DNA of 64,000 bases, taken from positions 108,460-172,459 of the forward strand of contig NZ_OANT01000006.1 of NCBI RefSeq assembly GCF_900096995.1. Reading direction: 5' to 3'. Shown here in pieces: positions 17,148 through 25,611 of the stretch (the stretch's first letter is position 1; each line of letters starts with the position of its first letter). Source of the DNA: Acinetobacter puyangensis (GTDB lineage: Bacteria; Pseudomonadota; Gammaproteobacteria; Pseudomonadales; Moraxellaceae). The notes under the pieces were generated by a model. The model was not told the DNA's origin. It was given only the letters and a program-made list of their open reading frames with translations, and did not search any database. A program made the position numbers and the translations under genes.

Positions 17148-18917
17148 TTATCCTTTTGCATGTTGTATTTGATTTAAATGGGCTTGTTTAGCTAGGTCTA
17201 AGCCAGCTAAATAACCAAAGGTCATGGCAGGCCCTAAGGTAATTCCACCACTTGGATATTGACCACCCATTATGCTGTTCATGTCATTACCGACTGCATA
17301 TAAACCTTGAATAGGAAGATGTGTATGTTTATCCAGGACATTGCCGTCCAGTGTGGTATGTAATCCGGCAAAGGTGCCCAAACTACCAGGTACAATCTCT
17401 ATGGCATAAAAAGGCGCATTTTCAATCGGTGCGATACACGGGTTCGGGAAGTGCTCACTATCCCCCTGTGCTTTTTGATAAGGCGTGGTTCCGCGAGCAA
17501 ACTGTGGATCTTGCCCGTCTTTGGCAAAATGGTTGTAATTTTCTACAGTTTTTTGAAATTGCTGGATCTCAATACCACATTGTTGTGCCAAAGCTTGCAG
17601 TGTATTGTCAGATTTTAAATAGCCATTATCCAGCCAAGGTTGTATCGATAATGGAAATGGTTTGACTGCCCCCAGACCATAACGACGAATAAACTTATGA
17701 TCGCAAATCAACCAACAACGTACCAATTCACCTGTTTTACTATGATTAAATAAGTCCTTAATAAATGCAGGATAAGAATCTCCCTCATTGGTAAAGCGTT
17801 GTCCATTGGCTAAAACAGCAATTAATCCGGGTTTGCCGCGTTCCACCAAATGAGGAAAACGACCCAATGTGCCATCCAGACGTGGCATCAGTGAAACCGG
17901 CGCCCAAGCACCTGCCGAAGGCAATTGTTGATCAACTTCTCCCCCTACTGCTTCTGCCAGATTCAAGCCATCACCAGTATTTGTCTCTGGTGCTGCCGAA
18001 TAATGTGGTGTTCCCTCTGCGACATGTTTAAAAAGTTGTTTTTTTCTGGCTTCATCATGTGGAAATCCACCAGTTGCCAACACCACACCACACTTGGCAT
18101 TAATTTGGACGATACCTTGCGGAGTGTTAAATAAAGCACCGGTAATTCGATTATTATCTTTAATCAATTCAATAGCCTTGTGATTGGCTAATAATTTTAC
18201 CCGATAGTCCAATGCAGATTTTAACAGTCGTGCCACCAGAGCATTGCCATTAACGATTTGTGTTGAACGCTGTCTGAATAAAAGATCAACAAAATGACGA
18301 AGGACACGTTTGGTGGCATAGATAAAAGATGAAACATGACGAAAAGTATTTAGAAAATGTTTCATATCTACACCGGATGCAATTCCCATCCCCCACACGG
18401 TGGTTTCCGGAATTGCAGGCTTGAGCAAATGCAAATTGGGTCCCAACTCTCGCCCATCAAAAGGTGCAGCAACAATAGAGCGCCAACCAACACGAGAACC
18501 AGCGACATCAAAAAAATCAGGAACCGCAGTACCCATATTAAATTTGACCGAAGTTGATTTCTCAAAAAAATCAACCATCTCAGGTGCACGGGTTAAATAA
18601 GTATGAATTTTATTTTCATCATAATATTCAGCCAAAACCTGTTTAAGGTACTGTTTTGGCATGTCAATCGGTTCTGCCTGACCAGCTTTTTCTGCATGAG
18701 GCGTATTCGGTATCCATAACCAGCCCCCAGAAACTGCCGTTGTGCCGCCAAAAACTGTTGCCTTTTCTGCAACAATCACATTCAATCCTTGCGCTGCTGC
18801 GGTAATAGCAGTTGATAATCCACCCGCACCTGAACCGATGACCAGCACATCACAATGATGTATATGACGAATATGAGATTTAGATGTTTGAAAATCATGT
18901 TGTATTGACGCATTCAT
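17148..18917 (-). CDS. FAD-dependent dehydrogenase, 3-ketosteroid-delta1-dehydrogenase-like (first copy)
   Basis: 589 residues and a diverged paralogue of the next gene. The FAD motif is 'VLVIGSGAGGLSTAITAAAQGLNVIVAEK' with 'GGTTAVSGGWLWIPNT'. The C-terminal FAD/substrate loop is 'GLYAVGNDMNSIMGGQYPSGGITLGPAM', where Y-P-S-G-G replaces the Y-P-G-P-G of its partner. Both keep 'NGQRFTNEGDSY' / 'DGQRFVNEADSY'. Two tandem, clearly distinct members suggest two successive ring dehydrogenations or a heteromeric enzyme. Four bases separate it from the TIM-barrel gene upstream. Confidence 0.8.
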   Translation of the reverse strand: MNASIQHDFQTSKSHIRHIHHCDVLVIGSGAGGLSTAITAAAQGLNVIVAEKATVFGGTTAVSGGWLWIPNTPHAEKAGQAEPIDMPKQYLKQVLAEYYDENKIHTYLTRAPEMVDFFEKSTSVKFNMGTAVPDFFDVAGSRVGWRSIVAAPFDGRELGPNLHLLKPAIPETTVWGMGIASGVDMKHFLNTFRHVSSFIYATKRVLRHFVDLLFRQRSTQIVNGNALVARLLKSALDYRVKLLANHKAIELIKDNNRITGALFNTPQGIVQINAKCGVVLATGGFPHDEARKKQLFKHVAEGTPHYSAAPETNTGDGLNLAEAVGGEVDQQLPSAGAWAPVSLMPRLDGTLGRFPHLVERGKPGLIAVLANGQRFTNEGDSYPAFIKDLFNHSKTGELVRCWLICDHKFIRRYGLGAVKPFPLSIQPWLDNGYLKSDNTLQALAQQCGIEIQQFQKTVENYNHFAKDGQDPQFARGTTPYQKAQGDSEHFPNPCIAPIENAPFYAIEIVPGSLGTFAGLHTTLDGNVLDKHTHLPIQGLYAVGNDMNSIMGGQYPSGGITLGPAMTFGYLAGLDLAKQAHLNQIQHAKG

Positions 18918-18921
18918 ATCT

Positions 18922-19752
18922 TTACCCCGCCAATGTTTCCTGCTGAGTCTGAGCCACCAGTTGTTTCATGGCATCTAGATTGATTTGTGCACGTTCCAGT
19001 GCTGGTCGTTTCGCCAGTGTAGGGTTAGGAACTTCCGCTGCCAGCGTAATGTCTGGTGGTAACGCACGAAGCAATGCAATTAAATCAATTTCACCTTGGC
19101 CTGGTATCAAACGGTTGGAGCGTGCAATTTGAATTAGACCTTCATCTGAAGGGTCATATTTGGCCAGTCCATCGCAAAGTTGCACATAATTTATTTGTGC
19201 TGGGTTAAGCGATTTGATCTGTGCCAGGGTAGAATCGGAACGATCAAAATGTAAGGCATCAATCAAAATTGCTGCATTGTCCTGAGCAGATTGTTCAACG
19301 ATAAATTTTGCCTGTTGCAAGTTCTTTACATTAGTCCAAGGCATAAATTCCAGATCACAACTTAAGCCATATTGTGCGCTGAGTTGACAAAACTCTGCAT
19401 AGCTGTCAATTAGACGGCTTTGCTCAGGATCATTTCCTGCAACCAGAATATTTTTGGCATCGAGTTGCTGCGCTACATCTAGAAAACTCAAATAATCTTG
19501 AGGATTGAAATTAGGGGTAATCCGAATAATTTCGACATCTGCAACCTTTACTCCGGTATCCCGTAAGGCTGCTTTAGTTTCCTGAATGAGATGTGTATCC
19601 GTCAAAATTGGATAATCCTGTTCATTCGGAGCTGCCGGCAATAGGCGTAAACCTACTGCACTGTATCCACAGATCGAAGCAATTTTTACTGCGTCTACAG
19701 GTGTGACATCAGCCACTGTTAAAAAGGATAAGGAATATTTACGCTGCATCAT
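18922..19752 (-). CDS. Xylose-isomerase-like TIM barrel (sugar phosphate isomerase/epimerase family)
   Basis: 276 residues of the AP_endonuc_2 / xylose isomerase-like barrel fold. Putative metal ligands fall at strand ends: 'CDLEFMPWTNV' (Glu), 'ILIDALHFDRS' (Asp, His), 'NYVQLCDG' (Asp) and 'TLAAEVPNP' (Glu). The fold includes 3-dehydroshikimate dehydratases, hydroxypyruvate isomerase and epimerases. Next to an AroE-like gene, a dehydroshikimate-dehydratase-type role is attractive but unproven. Start at ATG 19752 (AAAGGA five bases upstream); it overlaps the end of the AroE-like gene. Confidence 0.75.
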   Translation of the reverse strand: MMQRKYSLSFLTVADVTPVDAVKIASICGYSAVGLRLLPAAPNEQDYPILTDTHLIQETKAALRDTGVKVADVEIIRITPNFNPQDYLSFLDVAQQLDAKNILVAGNDPEQSRLIDSYAEFCQLSAQYGLSCDLEFMPWTNVKNLQQAKFIVEQSAQDNAAILIDALHFDRSDSTLAQIKSLNPAQINYVQLCDGLAKYDPSDEGLIQIARSNRLIPGQGEIDLIALLRALPPDITLAAEVPNPTLAKRPALERAQINLDAMKQLVAQTQQETLAG

Positions 19753-20554
19753 GGTGATCCTTTTGATTTTCAAGCAAATAGGACACCATCAGATCACGAA
19801 CCTGAGCAAACATATCTGTCCCTTTGACTACAGTGCACCCTTGCGTTAACGCATGACAAATGAATGGTGTATTTTCCGGACTGGTTACTACATCGGCCAC
19901 CGCCATTTGTGCCGTAATCTGATTCAGTTGAAAGGCAGCAGAAGGATCACCATTCATGCCCATTGGGGTTGCATTGACCAGCACATCAAAACCCGTAGGA
20001 TCATTATCATGCGCAAAGACTTTGGCTTTGCCTAGCTGACTGAGCTGTTCAACCAATTGTTGTTGTCGCTGGCGATCCAGTTCAAAAATGGCAAGTTCTG
20101 ATACACCCGACAGTAAAAGCTCATAAGCAATGGCTTTACCTGCCCCGCCGGCACCAGCCAGTAAAACTTTTTTATTTTTTAAGATGATGCCCTGAGCCAG
20201 AATTGCTTGTACCATGCCTTTGCCATCTAGCATATCGCCTTCCCATCCTTGAGCACAGCGACGAATGGTATTAACAGCACCAATAAAACTTGCTCTTTCG
20301 GTAACTTGATCGCAGCAGTTTAAAGCTGAAATTTTATGTGGTACGGTGACAATCAAGCCATCTGTATTGAGCATATTTCCGCTGCTTTTGATAAAGTCAG
20401 CAAAATTATCCGGATGCACATCAGCAGGTGAAACAATCGCATTAAGTCCTTTATTGATGAGTTCCTGAGTTACCCCTTCTGGTGATTTCACTTGTTTAAT
20501 GGGGTGTCCTACCACAAAATAGAGCCGTGTTGATCCATTTAATTGAATGTCCAT
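19739..20554 (-). CDS. Shikimate/quinate dehydrogenase family protein (AroE paralogue)
   Basis: 271 residues with the two AroE domains. The catalytic Lys is present in 'DGLIVTVPHK' (Lys 74), with Asn 95 in 'IGAVNTI' and Asp 110 in 'GDMLDGKGM'. The substrate motif normally S-x-S-P reads Q-V-K-S-P (Val 22, Ser 24), so one of the two shikimate-carboxylate serines is missing. The nucleotide loop after 'GAGGAGKAIAYELL' carries 'FELDRQRQ' instead of the NADP-type NRT, suggesting NAD. These changes point to a catabolic dehydrogenase on a shikimate analogue, not the biosynthetic AroE. Confidence 0.85.
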   Translation of the reverse strand: MDIQLNGSTRLYFVVGHPIKQVKSPEGVTQELINKGLNAIVSPADVHPDNFADFIKSSGNMLNTDGLIVTVPHKISALNCCDQVTERASFIGAVNTIRRCAQGWEGDMLDGKGMVQAILAQGIILKNKKVLLAGAGGAGKAIAYELLLSGVSELAIFELDRQRQQQLVEQLSQLGKAKVFAHDNDPTGFDVLVNATPMGMNGDPSAAFQLNQITAQMAVADVVTSPENTPFICHALTQGCTVVKGTDMFAQVRDLMVSYLLENQKDHHDAA

Positions 20555-20586
20555 TGATTCAATCTCCTTGTATATACATGTTTTAA

Positions 20587-21942
20587 TTAAATTTGAGCGC
20601 TGTCGAGTTCACGTTGTTGCATTTTTTTGGGTGAATACAATATTTTCATCACCAGCAATGCCATCATGATGCCAGCAGTGGGTAGGCATAAAATTAGGAA
20701 AATTTTGTTGGCTGGCCAACCCAGACTGAGAAAGTATGCACCTGCAAATGCACTCGCTACCGCACCCAAGCGACCTATACCATGCATCCAGCTATTTCCT
20801 GTTGCCCGAGCAAAAACCGGATAGAATGAACTGGATATACTGTTAATGCCTGCATTTGCACCATTCATCCACATACCGATAAAGAAACACATGCCGCTAT
20901 ACAACATGAAGTTATGACCAACTTCACCAATAAAGAACATAAAGAAAATCGCAATGCCATAGCCAATTACCAGACCAATATGCGGGTTTAGTTTATCCAT
21001 TAAATAACCACATGCCAGACAGCCAATCGGACCACCAAGTTGATAAATAGCGGTAATCAAGGATGCTTCACTAATGGTGAATCCAAATTCATGACTCATC
21101 ATGGGTAACCAGCTACCTAATAAATACACTACAAATAAGCCGGAAGCATAACTCCACCACAGTAAAAAACTGCCAAGCACATAAAACGGACTAAGGACTG
21201 TTTTCACCGGATTATGAATGGTATTGGTTTTTGCTTTTGGTAAGACAAATTCTGTATTGCTGGTATTAAAATCAGGTGCCAATTTATGTACAATGGCATC
21301 AATTTCGGCTTTAGGATGTTTCTTTAATACCTTATATCCAATGGATTCCGGTAATTTAAACCAGGCAACAATAGCCAAAAGAATAGGTAATATTCCGCCA
21401 ATGATCATCATGGCATGCCAGTTAAAATGAGGAATAACCCATGCTGCCAGAAATCCGCCAATTGCTGCACCAATTGTAAATCCGCTTAGAATCAGCGTTA
21501 CCAGACGACCGTTCACCCGCATTGGAGAGTAATCTGTCACCAATGTCACGGCCTGAGGCATAACACCGCCCATAAATAATCCGGCTATTAGTCGGTAGAT
21601 CATGAGTTCAGTTACATTGCTGGATAAGGCTGCCAGTAAAGTAAAAATACCAAAGCCCAGAAGATTGACCACTAATAAAATTTTTCGACCAAATTTATCT
21701 GCCAATGGGCCAGAGATTACCGCACCAAGTGCAAGACCTACTAATGCGGCACTCATAACAGGGGCCAGATCAGTGGTACTGATACCCCATTCCTGCTTAA
21801 TCACAGGGGCCACAAAGCCCATAATGGAAATATCAATTCCATCAACGACGACAATCATGAGGCATATAAATATGATGAATTTTTGCAGAGGAGAAATTCG
21901 ATTTTCATCGAGAAACTCCCTTAAATCTACCTGTTGAGTCAT
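20587..21942 (-). CDS. MFS transporter, aromatic acid:H+ symporter (AAHS) type
   Basis: 451 residues with 12 predicted membrane helices. Helix 1 has the AAHS signature 'DGIDISIMGFVAPVIKQEWGIS' region, followed by 'GPLADKFGRKILLV' (MFS motif A) and 'RLIAGLFMGGVMPQAVTLVTDYSP'. Relatives PcaK, BenK and MhpT import aromatic and hydroaromatic acids with protons. First gene of the minus-strand operon and therefore the best clue that the island consumes an exogenous cyclic carboxylic acid. A long cytoplasmic loop joins helices 6 and 7. Confidence 0.88.
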   Translation of the reverse strand: MTQQVDLREFLDENRISPLQKFIIFICLMIVVVDGIDISIMGFVAPVIKQEWGISTTDLAPVMSAALVGLALGAVISGPLADKFGRKILLVVNLLGFGIFTLLAALSSNVTELMIYRLIAGLFMGGVMPQAVTLVTDYSPMRVNGRLVTLILSGFTIGAAIGGFLAAWVIPHFNWHAMMIIGGILPILLAIVAWFKLPESIGYKVLKKHPKAEIDAIVHKLAPDFNTSNTEFVLPKAKTNTIHNPVKTVLSPFYVLGSFLLWWSYASGLFVVYLLGSWLPMMSHEFGFTISEASLITAIYQLGGPIGCLACGYLMDKLNPHIGLVIGYGIAIFFMFFIGEVGHNFMLYSGMCFFIGMWMNGANAGINSISSSFYPVFARATGNSWMHGIGRLGAVASAFAGAYFLSLGWPANKIFLILCLPTAGIMMALLVMKILYSPKKMQQRELDSAQI

Positions 21943-22102
21943 TTACTTGCTCCCTCAGCATTGACCAGATGATGATGCTTTTTCCGTGCATCGCTGGTTT
22001 TGTTATCAATTCAGGTTCATTTTTCATATGACCAATTGAATTTAATTTCATTGATCAAAACAATTCATCCAAAATTACATTTAAGATAGAATCTACAACT
22101 AC

Positions 22103-22108
22103 TATAAT
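22103..22108 (+). promoter_or_regulatory. -10 box for iclR
   Basis: TATAAT whose predicted start (about 22115) falls just before the palindrome at 22125, so a bound repressor would block its own transcript. No strong -35 is visible (TTTAAG at 17-bp spacing). Confidence 0.45.
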
Positions 22109-22124
22109 GTGTTTTTCATACTTT

Positions 22125-22139
22125 TGGAACACTGTTCCA
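22125..22139. promoter_or_regulatory. IclR-type operator, copy 2
   Basis: TGGAACACTGTTCCA, a perfect palindrome about its centre, extended by TTT/AAA on both sides to 21 bp (22122-22142). It lies between the iclR -10 box and its start codon and in the divergent region of the MFS operon. The near-copy at 13230 supports a shared regulator. Confidence 0.75.
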
Positions 22140-22159
22140 AAAAATATATCAGGATTTTT

Positions 22160-22930
22160 ATGCTTAGTAATAATGATCGGTCTTTACAGGTTCTTGAAGC
22201 GTTATTAAAAGAAGTGAATGGCTGTGCATTAAGTCAGCTCTCTTCAGAACTGGATATCCCTAAATCAGCCATGCATCGTTTGTTAGGTGCCATGAAGGAT
22301 ATGGGTTATATCTATCAGGATGAAATCACCCAACACTATAAACTGACCCTGAAAATTGCCTCAATGGGTCTGACTTATCTTTCTTCCCGTTCTATTACAG
22401 AGACTTTTCAACCTTTTTTAAACGAACTGGCCCAACAATCAGAAGAACTTGTCCGCTTAGGTTTAATTGAAAATGAAAAAATTATCTGGATTGGGAAAGC
22501 ACAGGGTGCAAAATCGGGTTTAAAATATGATCCTGATTCTGGTGGTGTGGCTTATCTTCCGGCTTCTGCATGTGGTCTTGCCTACTTATCCCATCTAAAT
22601 CCACAAGATTTAAAACGTATTGTGGAACGTGAAGGATTCGAGAAAGCAGAAAATTTTGGCTCCAACTCACCTAAAAATCTGAAAGAGCTGGAAAAAATGA
22701 TTCAGGCTTCTATTGATCAGGGCTATGGCTTAATTTGTGATACCTATGAATTGGGTATGACAGCAATGGCTAAAATTATTATTAATCCGACCACAGGCCA
22801 GCCTTTTGGGACGGTCAGTATCGCAGGTCCTTCAGTACGCTTAAATGATGCGAAAATACAGCGACTCGCTCCGGCCCTTTCTCAAACAGCCGAAAAAATT
22901 GGTCAGATTATTCATTTGGTGCACCGTTAA
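22160..22930 (+). CDS. IclR-family transcriptional regulator
   Basis: 256 residues. N-terminal winged HTH: 'SLQVLEALLKEVNGCALSQLSSELDIPKSAMHRLLGAMKDMGYI'. C-terminal effector domain: 'ELVRLGLIENEKIIWIGKAQG', 'LPASACGLAYLSHL' and 'GTVSIAGPSVRL'. I start at ATG 22160 (AGGA five bases upstream); the longer frame from 22109 would translate through the operator palindrome. Divergent from the MFS-AroE-flavoprotein operon and very likely its regulator. The effector is unknown, presumably the imported acid or a metabolite. Confidence 0.9.
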   Translation: MLSNNDRSLQVLEALLKEVNGCALSQLSSELDIPKSAMHRLLGAMKDMGYIYQDEITQHYKLTLKIASMGLTYLSSRSITETFQPFLNELAQQSEELVRLGLIENEKIIWIGKAQGAKSGLKYDPDSGGVAYLPASACGLAYLSHLNPQDLKRIVEREGFEKAENFGSNSPKNLKELEKMIQASIDQGYGLICDTYELGMTAMAKIIINPTTGQPFGTVSIAGPSVRLNDAKIQRLAPALSQTAEKIGQIIHLVHR

Positions 22931-22938
22931 GTTTTGAT

Positions 22939-22966
22939 AAAAAGTGATCGCTTGAGATCACTTTTT
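22939..22966 (+). terminator. Terminator of iclR
   Basis: AAAAAGTGATC-GCTTGA-GATCACTTTTT perfect stem-loop with T-run. Its A-run also suits the convergent ycaO transcript. Confidence 0.85.
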
Positions 22967-23013
22967 ATTGATTTTTTCAAACATTCTATGCCTGATCAAT
23001 CATATATCACTGT

Positions 23014-25221
23014 TCATTCACTTGCTAAACTGATCATTTTACTACGTGCCTTGTGCAGTTTTTTATAACTATCAATCAAGCGTAGATGACGATCCAGTCC
23101 TTCTAGCTGCATATTGGTTGGGGTCAGACCAAAGAAACGTACATTACCTTCTACTGAATCCAATACTGCATCCATTCGTATATCTCCAAACATACGACGG
23201 AAATTCACCACATAATCATCCAGTTCCAGTTCGTCATCTAATATAACTTCCAATACAACGTTTAGGCATTGGTAGAATAAACCACGTTCAACCGTATTGG
23301 TATTATATTGCAGGAAAGCCTCTACCTGTTCTTTAGCTTCTTCAAATTGCTTGAGCGCTAAGTGAATCAATAATTTCAACTCTAAAATCGTAAGCTGGCC
23401 CCATTCGGTATTGTCATCAAACTCAATGCCGATCAAGGTTTTAATTTCGGTATAGTCATCCAGTTCGCATTCTTCCAAGCGTTCCAGCAGTGCCTCAAGA
23501 CTTTCATCATCCAGACGATGCAGGTTTAAAATATCGGCACGGAATGCCAAGGCTTTATTGGTATTATCCCAGATCAAATCCTCAACCAGATAAATTTCCG
23601 AATAATCCGGTACCAGAATCCGGCAAGCTGTGGCACCTAAATGCTCATATACCGCCATATAGACTTCTTTGCCCATTTCTTGAAGAATATCAAACAGGGT
23701 TGCCGCTTCCTCGGCATTGGCATTTTCCCCTTCACTTGAAAAATCCCATTCCACAAAATCAAAATCTGCTTTGGCACTAAAGAAACGCCAAGACACCACA
23801 CCACTGGAATCAATAAAATGTTCGACAAAATTATTTGGTTCGGTGACTGCATTACTGCTAAAGGTTGGCTGTGGCAGGTCATTTAAACCTTCAAAACTAC
23901 GACCTTGTAATAATTCTGTCAGGCTACGTTCCAGAGCCACTTCCAATTTGGGATGAGCACCAAAGGAGGCAAATACGCCACCTGTTCGCGGATTCATTAA
24001 GGTGACACACATCACCGGAAATTGACCACCAAGTGATGCATCTTTGACTAACACGGGAAAGCCCTGTTCTTCCAAACCTTTGATGCCTGCCACTATACTC
24101 GGATATTTTGCCAATACTTCCTGTGGCACATCAGGCAGTGTCATTTCACCTTCTAGAATTTCCCGTTTTACCGCACGTTCAAAAATTTCCGATAAACATT
24201 GTACTTGCGCTTCGGCCAAGGTATTCCCGGCACTCATGCCATTACTTAAAAACAGGTTTTCAATTAAATTTGAGGGGAAATACACCACTTCAGCATCGGA
24301 TTGACGGATAAATGGTAATGAACAAATGCCACGTTCGGTATTGCCGGAGTTGGTATCGTATAAGTGCGAGCCAAGCAGTTCATCGTCCGGATTGTAAATT
24401 TCCAGACAATATTCATCGAGAATTTCTTCTGGCAGCTCATCATTTGGACCCGGTTTAAACCATTTTTCATCGGGGTAATGCACAAATTCGGCATTGGCAA
24501 TCTCTTCACCCCAAAACTGATCATTGTAGAAAAAGTTGCAGTTTAAGCGTTCAATAAATTCACCCAATGCCGAAGCCAATGCACTTTCTTTGGTTGCCCC
24601 TTTACCATTGGTAAAACACATAGGCGATTGGGCATCACGAATATGCAAAGACCAGACATTCGGCACAATATTACGCCAGGATGCAATTTCAATTTTCATG
24701 CCCAGATTTGCCAGAATAGCGGACATATTGGCAATGGTTTGCTCTAATGGCAGATCCTTACCCGCAATAAACGTACTACTTTCAGCGGCAAGACTTGGCA
24801 TGAGCAATGCTTGGGCATCTGCATCAATGCTTTCGACGTCTTCGATGATAAATTCTGGCCCAGTTTGTATAACCTTTTTAACGGTACAGCGATTTATCGA
24901 GCGTAGAATACCTTGACGGTCTTTATCGGAAATATCCGCAGGCAACTCAACCTGAATTTTAAAGATCTGCTTGTAGCGGTTTTCTGGATCTACAATATTA
25001 TTTTGTGACAGACGGATATTGTCGGTTGGAATATCACGTGCAGCACAATAGACCTTGACAAAATAGGCAGCACATAAGGCAGATGAAGCAAGGAAATAGT
25101 CAAATGGTCCCGGCGCTGAACCATCACCCTTGTAGCGAATTGGCTGATCGGCAATGACGTTAAAGTCGTCGAACTTGGCCTCTTGTCGAAGATTATCGAG
25201 ATAATTAACCTTGATTTCCAT
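23014..25221 (-). CDS. OsmC-domain / YcaO-domain fusion protein
   Basis: 735 residues. Residues 1-140 resemble an OsmC/Ohr fold ('MEIKVNYLDNLRQEAKF', 'SAPGPFDYFLASSALCAAYFVKVYC', a Cys-containing helix). The rest resembles E. coli YcaO: 'GKGATKESALASALGEFIERLN' (ATP-binding), 'GICSLPFIRQSDAEVVYFPSNL', 'SNGMSAGNTLAEAQVQCLSEIFERAVK', then a helical TPR-like C-terminus. YcaO enzymes activate amide carbonyls with ATP; E. coli YcaO is linked to RimO-dependent thiomethylation of ribosomal protein S12. I start at ATG 25221 (AGGTG six bases upstream); 28 further codons are open but not family-like. Confidence 0.85.
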   Translation of the reverse strand: MEIKVNYLDNLRQEAKFDDFNVIADQPIRYKGDGSAPGPFDYFLASSALCAAYFVKVYCAARDIPTDNIRLSQNNIVDPENRYKQIFKIQVELPADISDKDRQGILRSINRCTVKKVIQTGPEFIIEDVESIDADAQALLMPSLAAESSTFIAGKDLPLEQTIANMSAILANLGMKIEIASWRNIVPNVWSLHIRDAQSPMCFTNGKGATKESALASALGEFIERLNCNFFYNDQFWGEEIANAEFVHYPDEKWFKPGPNDELPEEILDEYCLEIYNPDDELLGSHLYDTNSGNTERGICSLPFIRQSDAEVVYFPSNLIENLFLSNGMSAGNTLAEAQVQCLSEIFERAVKREILEGEMTLPDVPQEVLAKYPSIVAGIKGLEEQGFPVLVKDASLGGQFPVMCVTLMNPRTGGVFASFGAHPKLEVALERSLTELLQGRSFEGLNDLPQPTFSSNAVTEPNNFVEHFIDSSGVVSWRFFSAKADFDFVEWDFSSEGENANAEEAATLFDILQEMGKEVYMAVYEHLGATACRILVPDYSEIYLVEDLIWDNTNKALAFRADILNLHRLDDESLEALLERLEECELDDYTEIKTLIGIEFDDNTEWGQLTILELKLLIHLALKQFEEAKEQVEAFLQYNTNTVERGLFYQCLNVVLEVILDDELELDDYVVNFRRMFGDIRMDAVLDSVEGNVRFFGLTPTNMQLEGLDRHLRLIDSYKKLHKARSKMISLASE

Positions 25222-25535
25222 GCTGGCACCTAATAATGATGATGTGTCGGCATAGACACATAAAATTTCTAAATATTGATATAAGCCAAATGATAGATAA
25301 TACATTGACTTAAAAAGCTCAACTTATGCGCTATATGTCGATGACAACAACGACTACACACATAAGTAAAGATCTTGCGGTATATGGCGGCTCATTTTAC
25401 AGAATTATTGTACTTGATTAACGACTTTTATCTATTTTTCTCATTTATTTATCAGAATTGCTTAAAACAGGAACAGGATAGTTCAAGAATTTAGACAGTC
25501 CGGAGATTATCTTGAATATACCAATTGAAGAAAGT
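25222..25535. other. Intergenic region upstream of ycaO
   Basis: No gene or structured RNA that I can recognise. A short open frame starting at 25512 overlaps the receptor gene and its terminator and looks spurious. Confidence 0.4.
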
Positions 25536-25563
25536 CCCTCTGCTTTTGTTACTATGCAGAGGG
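25536..25563 (-). terminator. Terminator of the TonB-dependent receptor gene
   Basis: CCCTCTGC (25536-25543) pairs with GCAGAGGG (25556-25563), 48 bases past the receptor stop on the minus strand. Confidence 0.6.
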
Positions 25564-25611
25564 TAGAATTGTTCAATGATAATATAAAATATCAATCCCA
25601 AGATCGAAAGA

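Noticed and set aside
15389..18917. Steroid degradation genes
   Set aside because: The flavoproteins resemble KstD, but no other steroid catabolism gene is present, and the carrier and AroE-like enzyme point to a hydroaromatic acid.
22109..22159. N-terminal extension of the IclR protein
   Set aside because: It runs through the operator palindrome, adds residues unlike the family, and ATG 22160 has a proper RBS.
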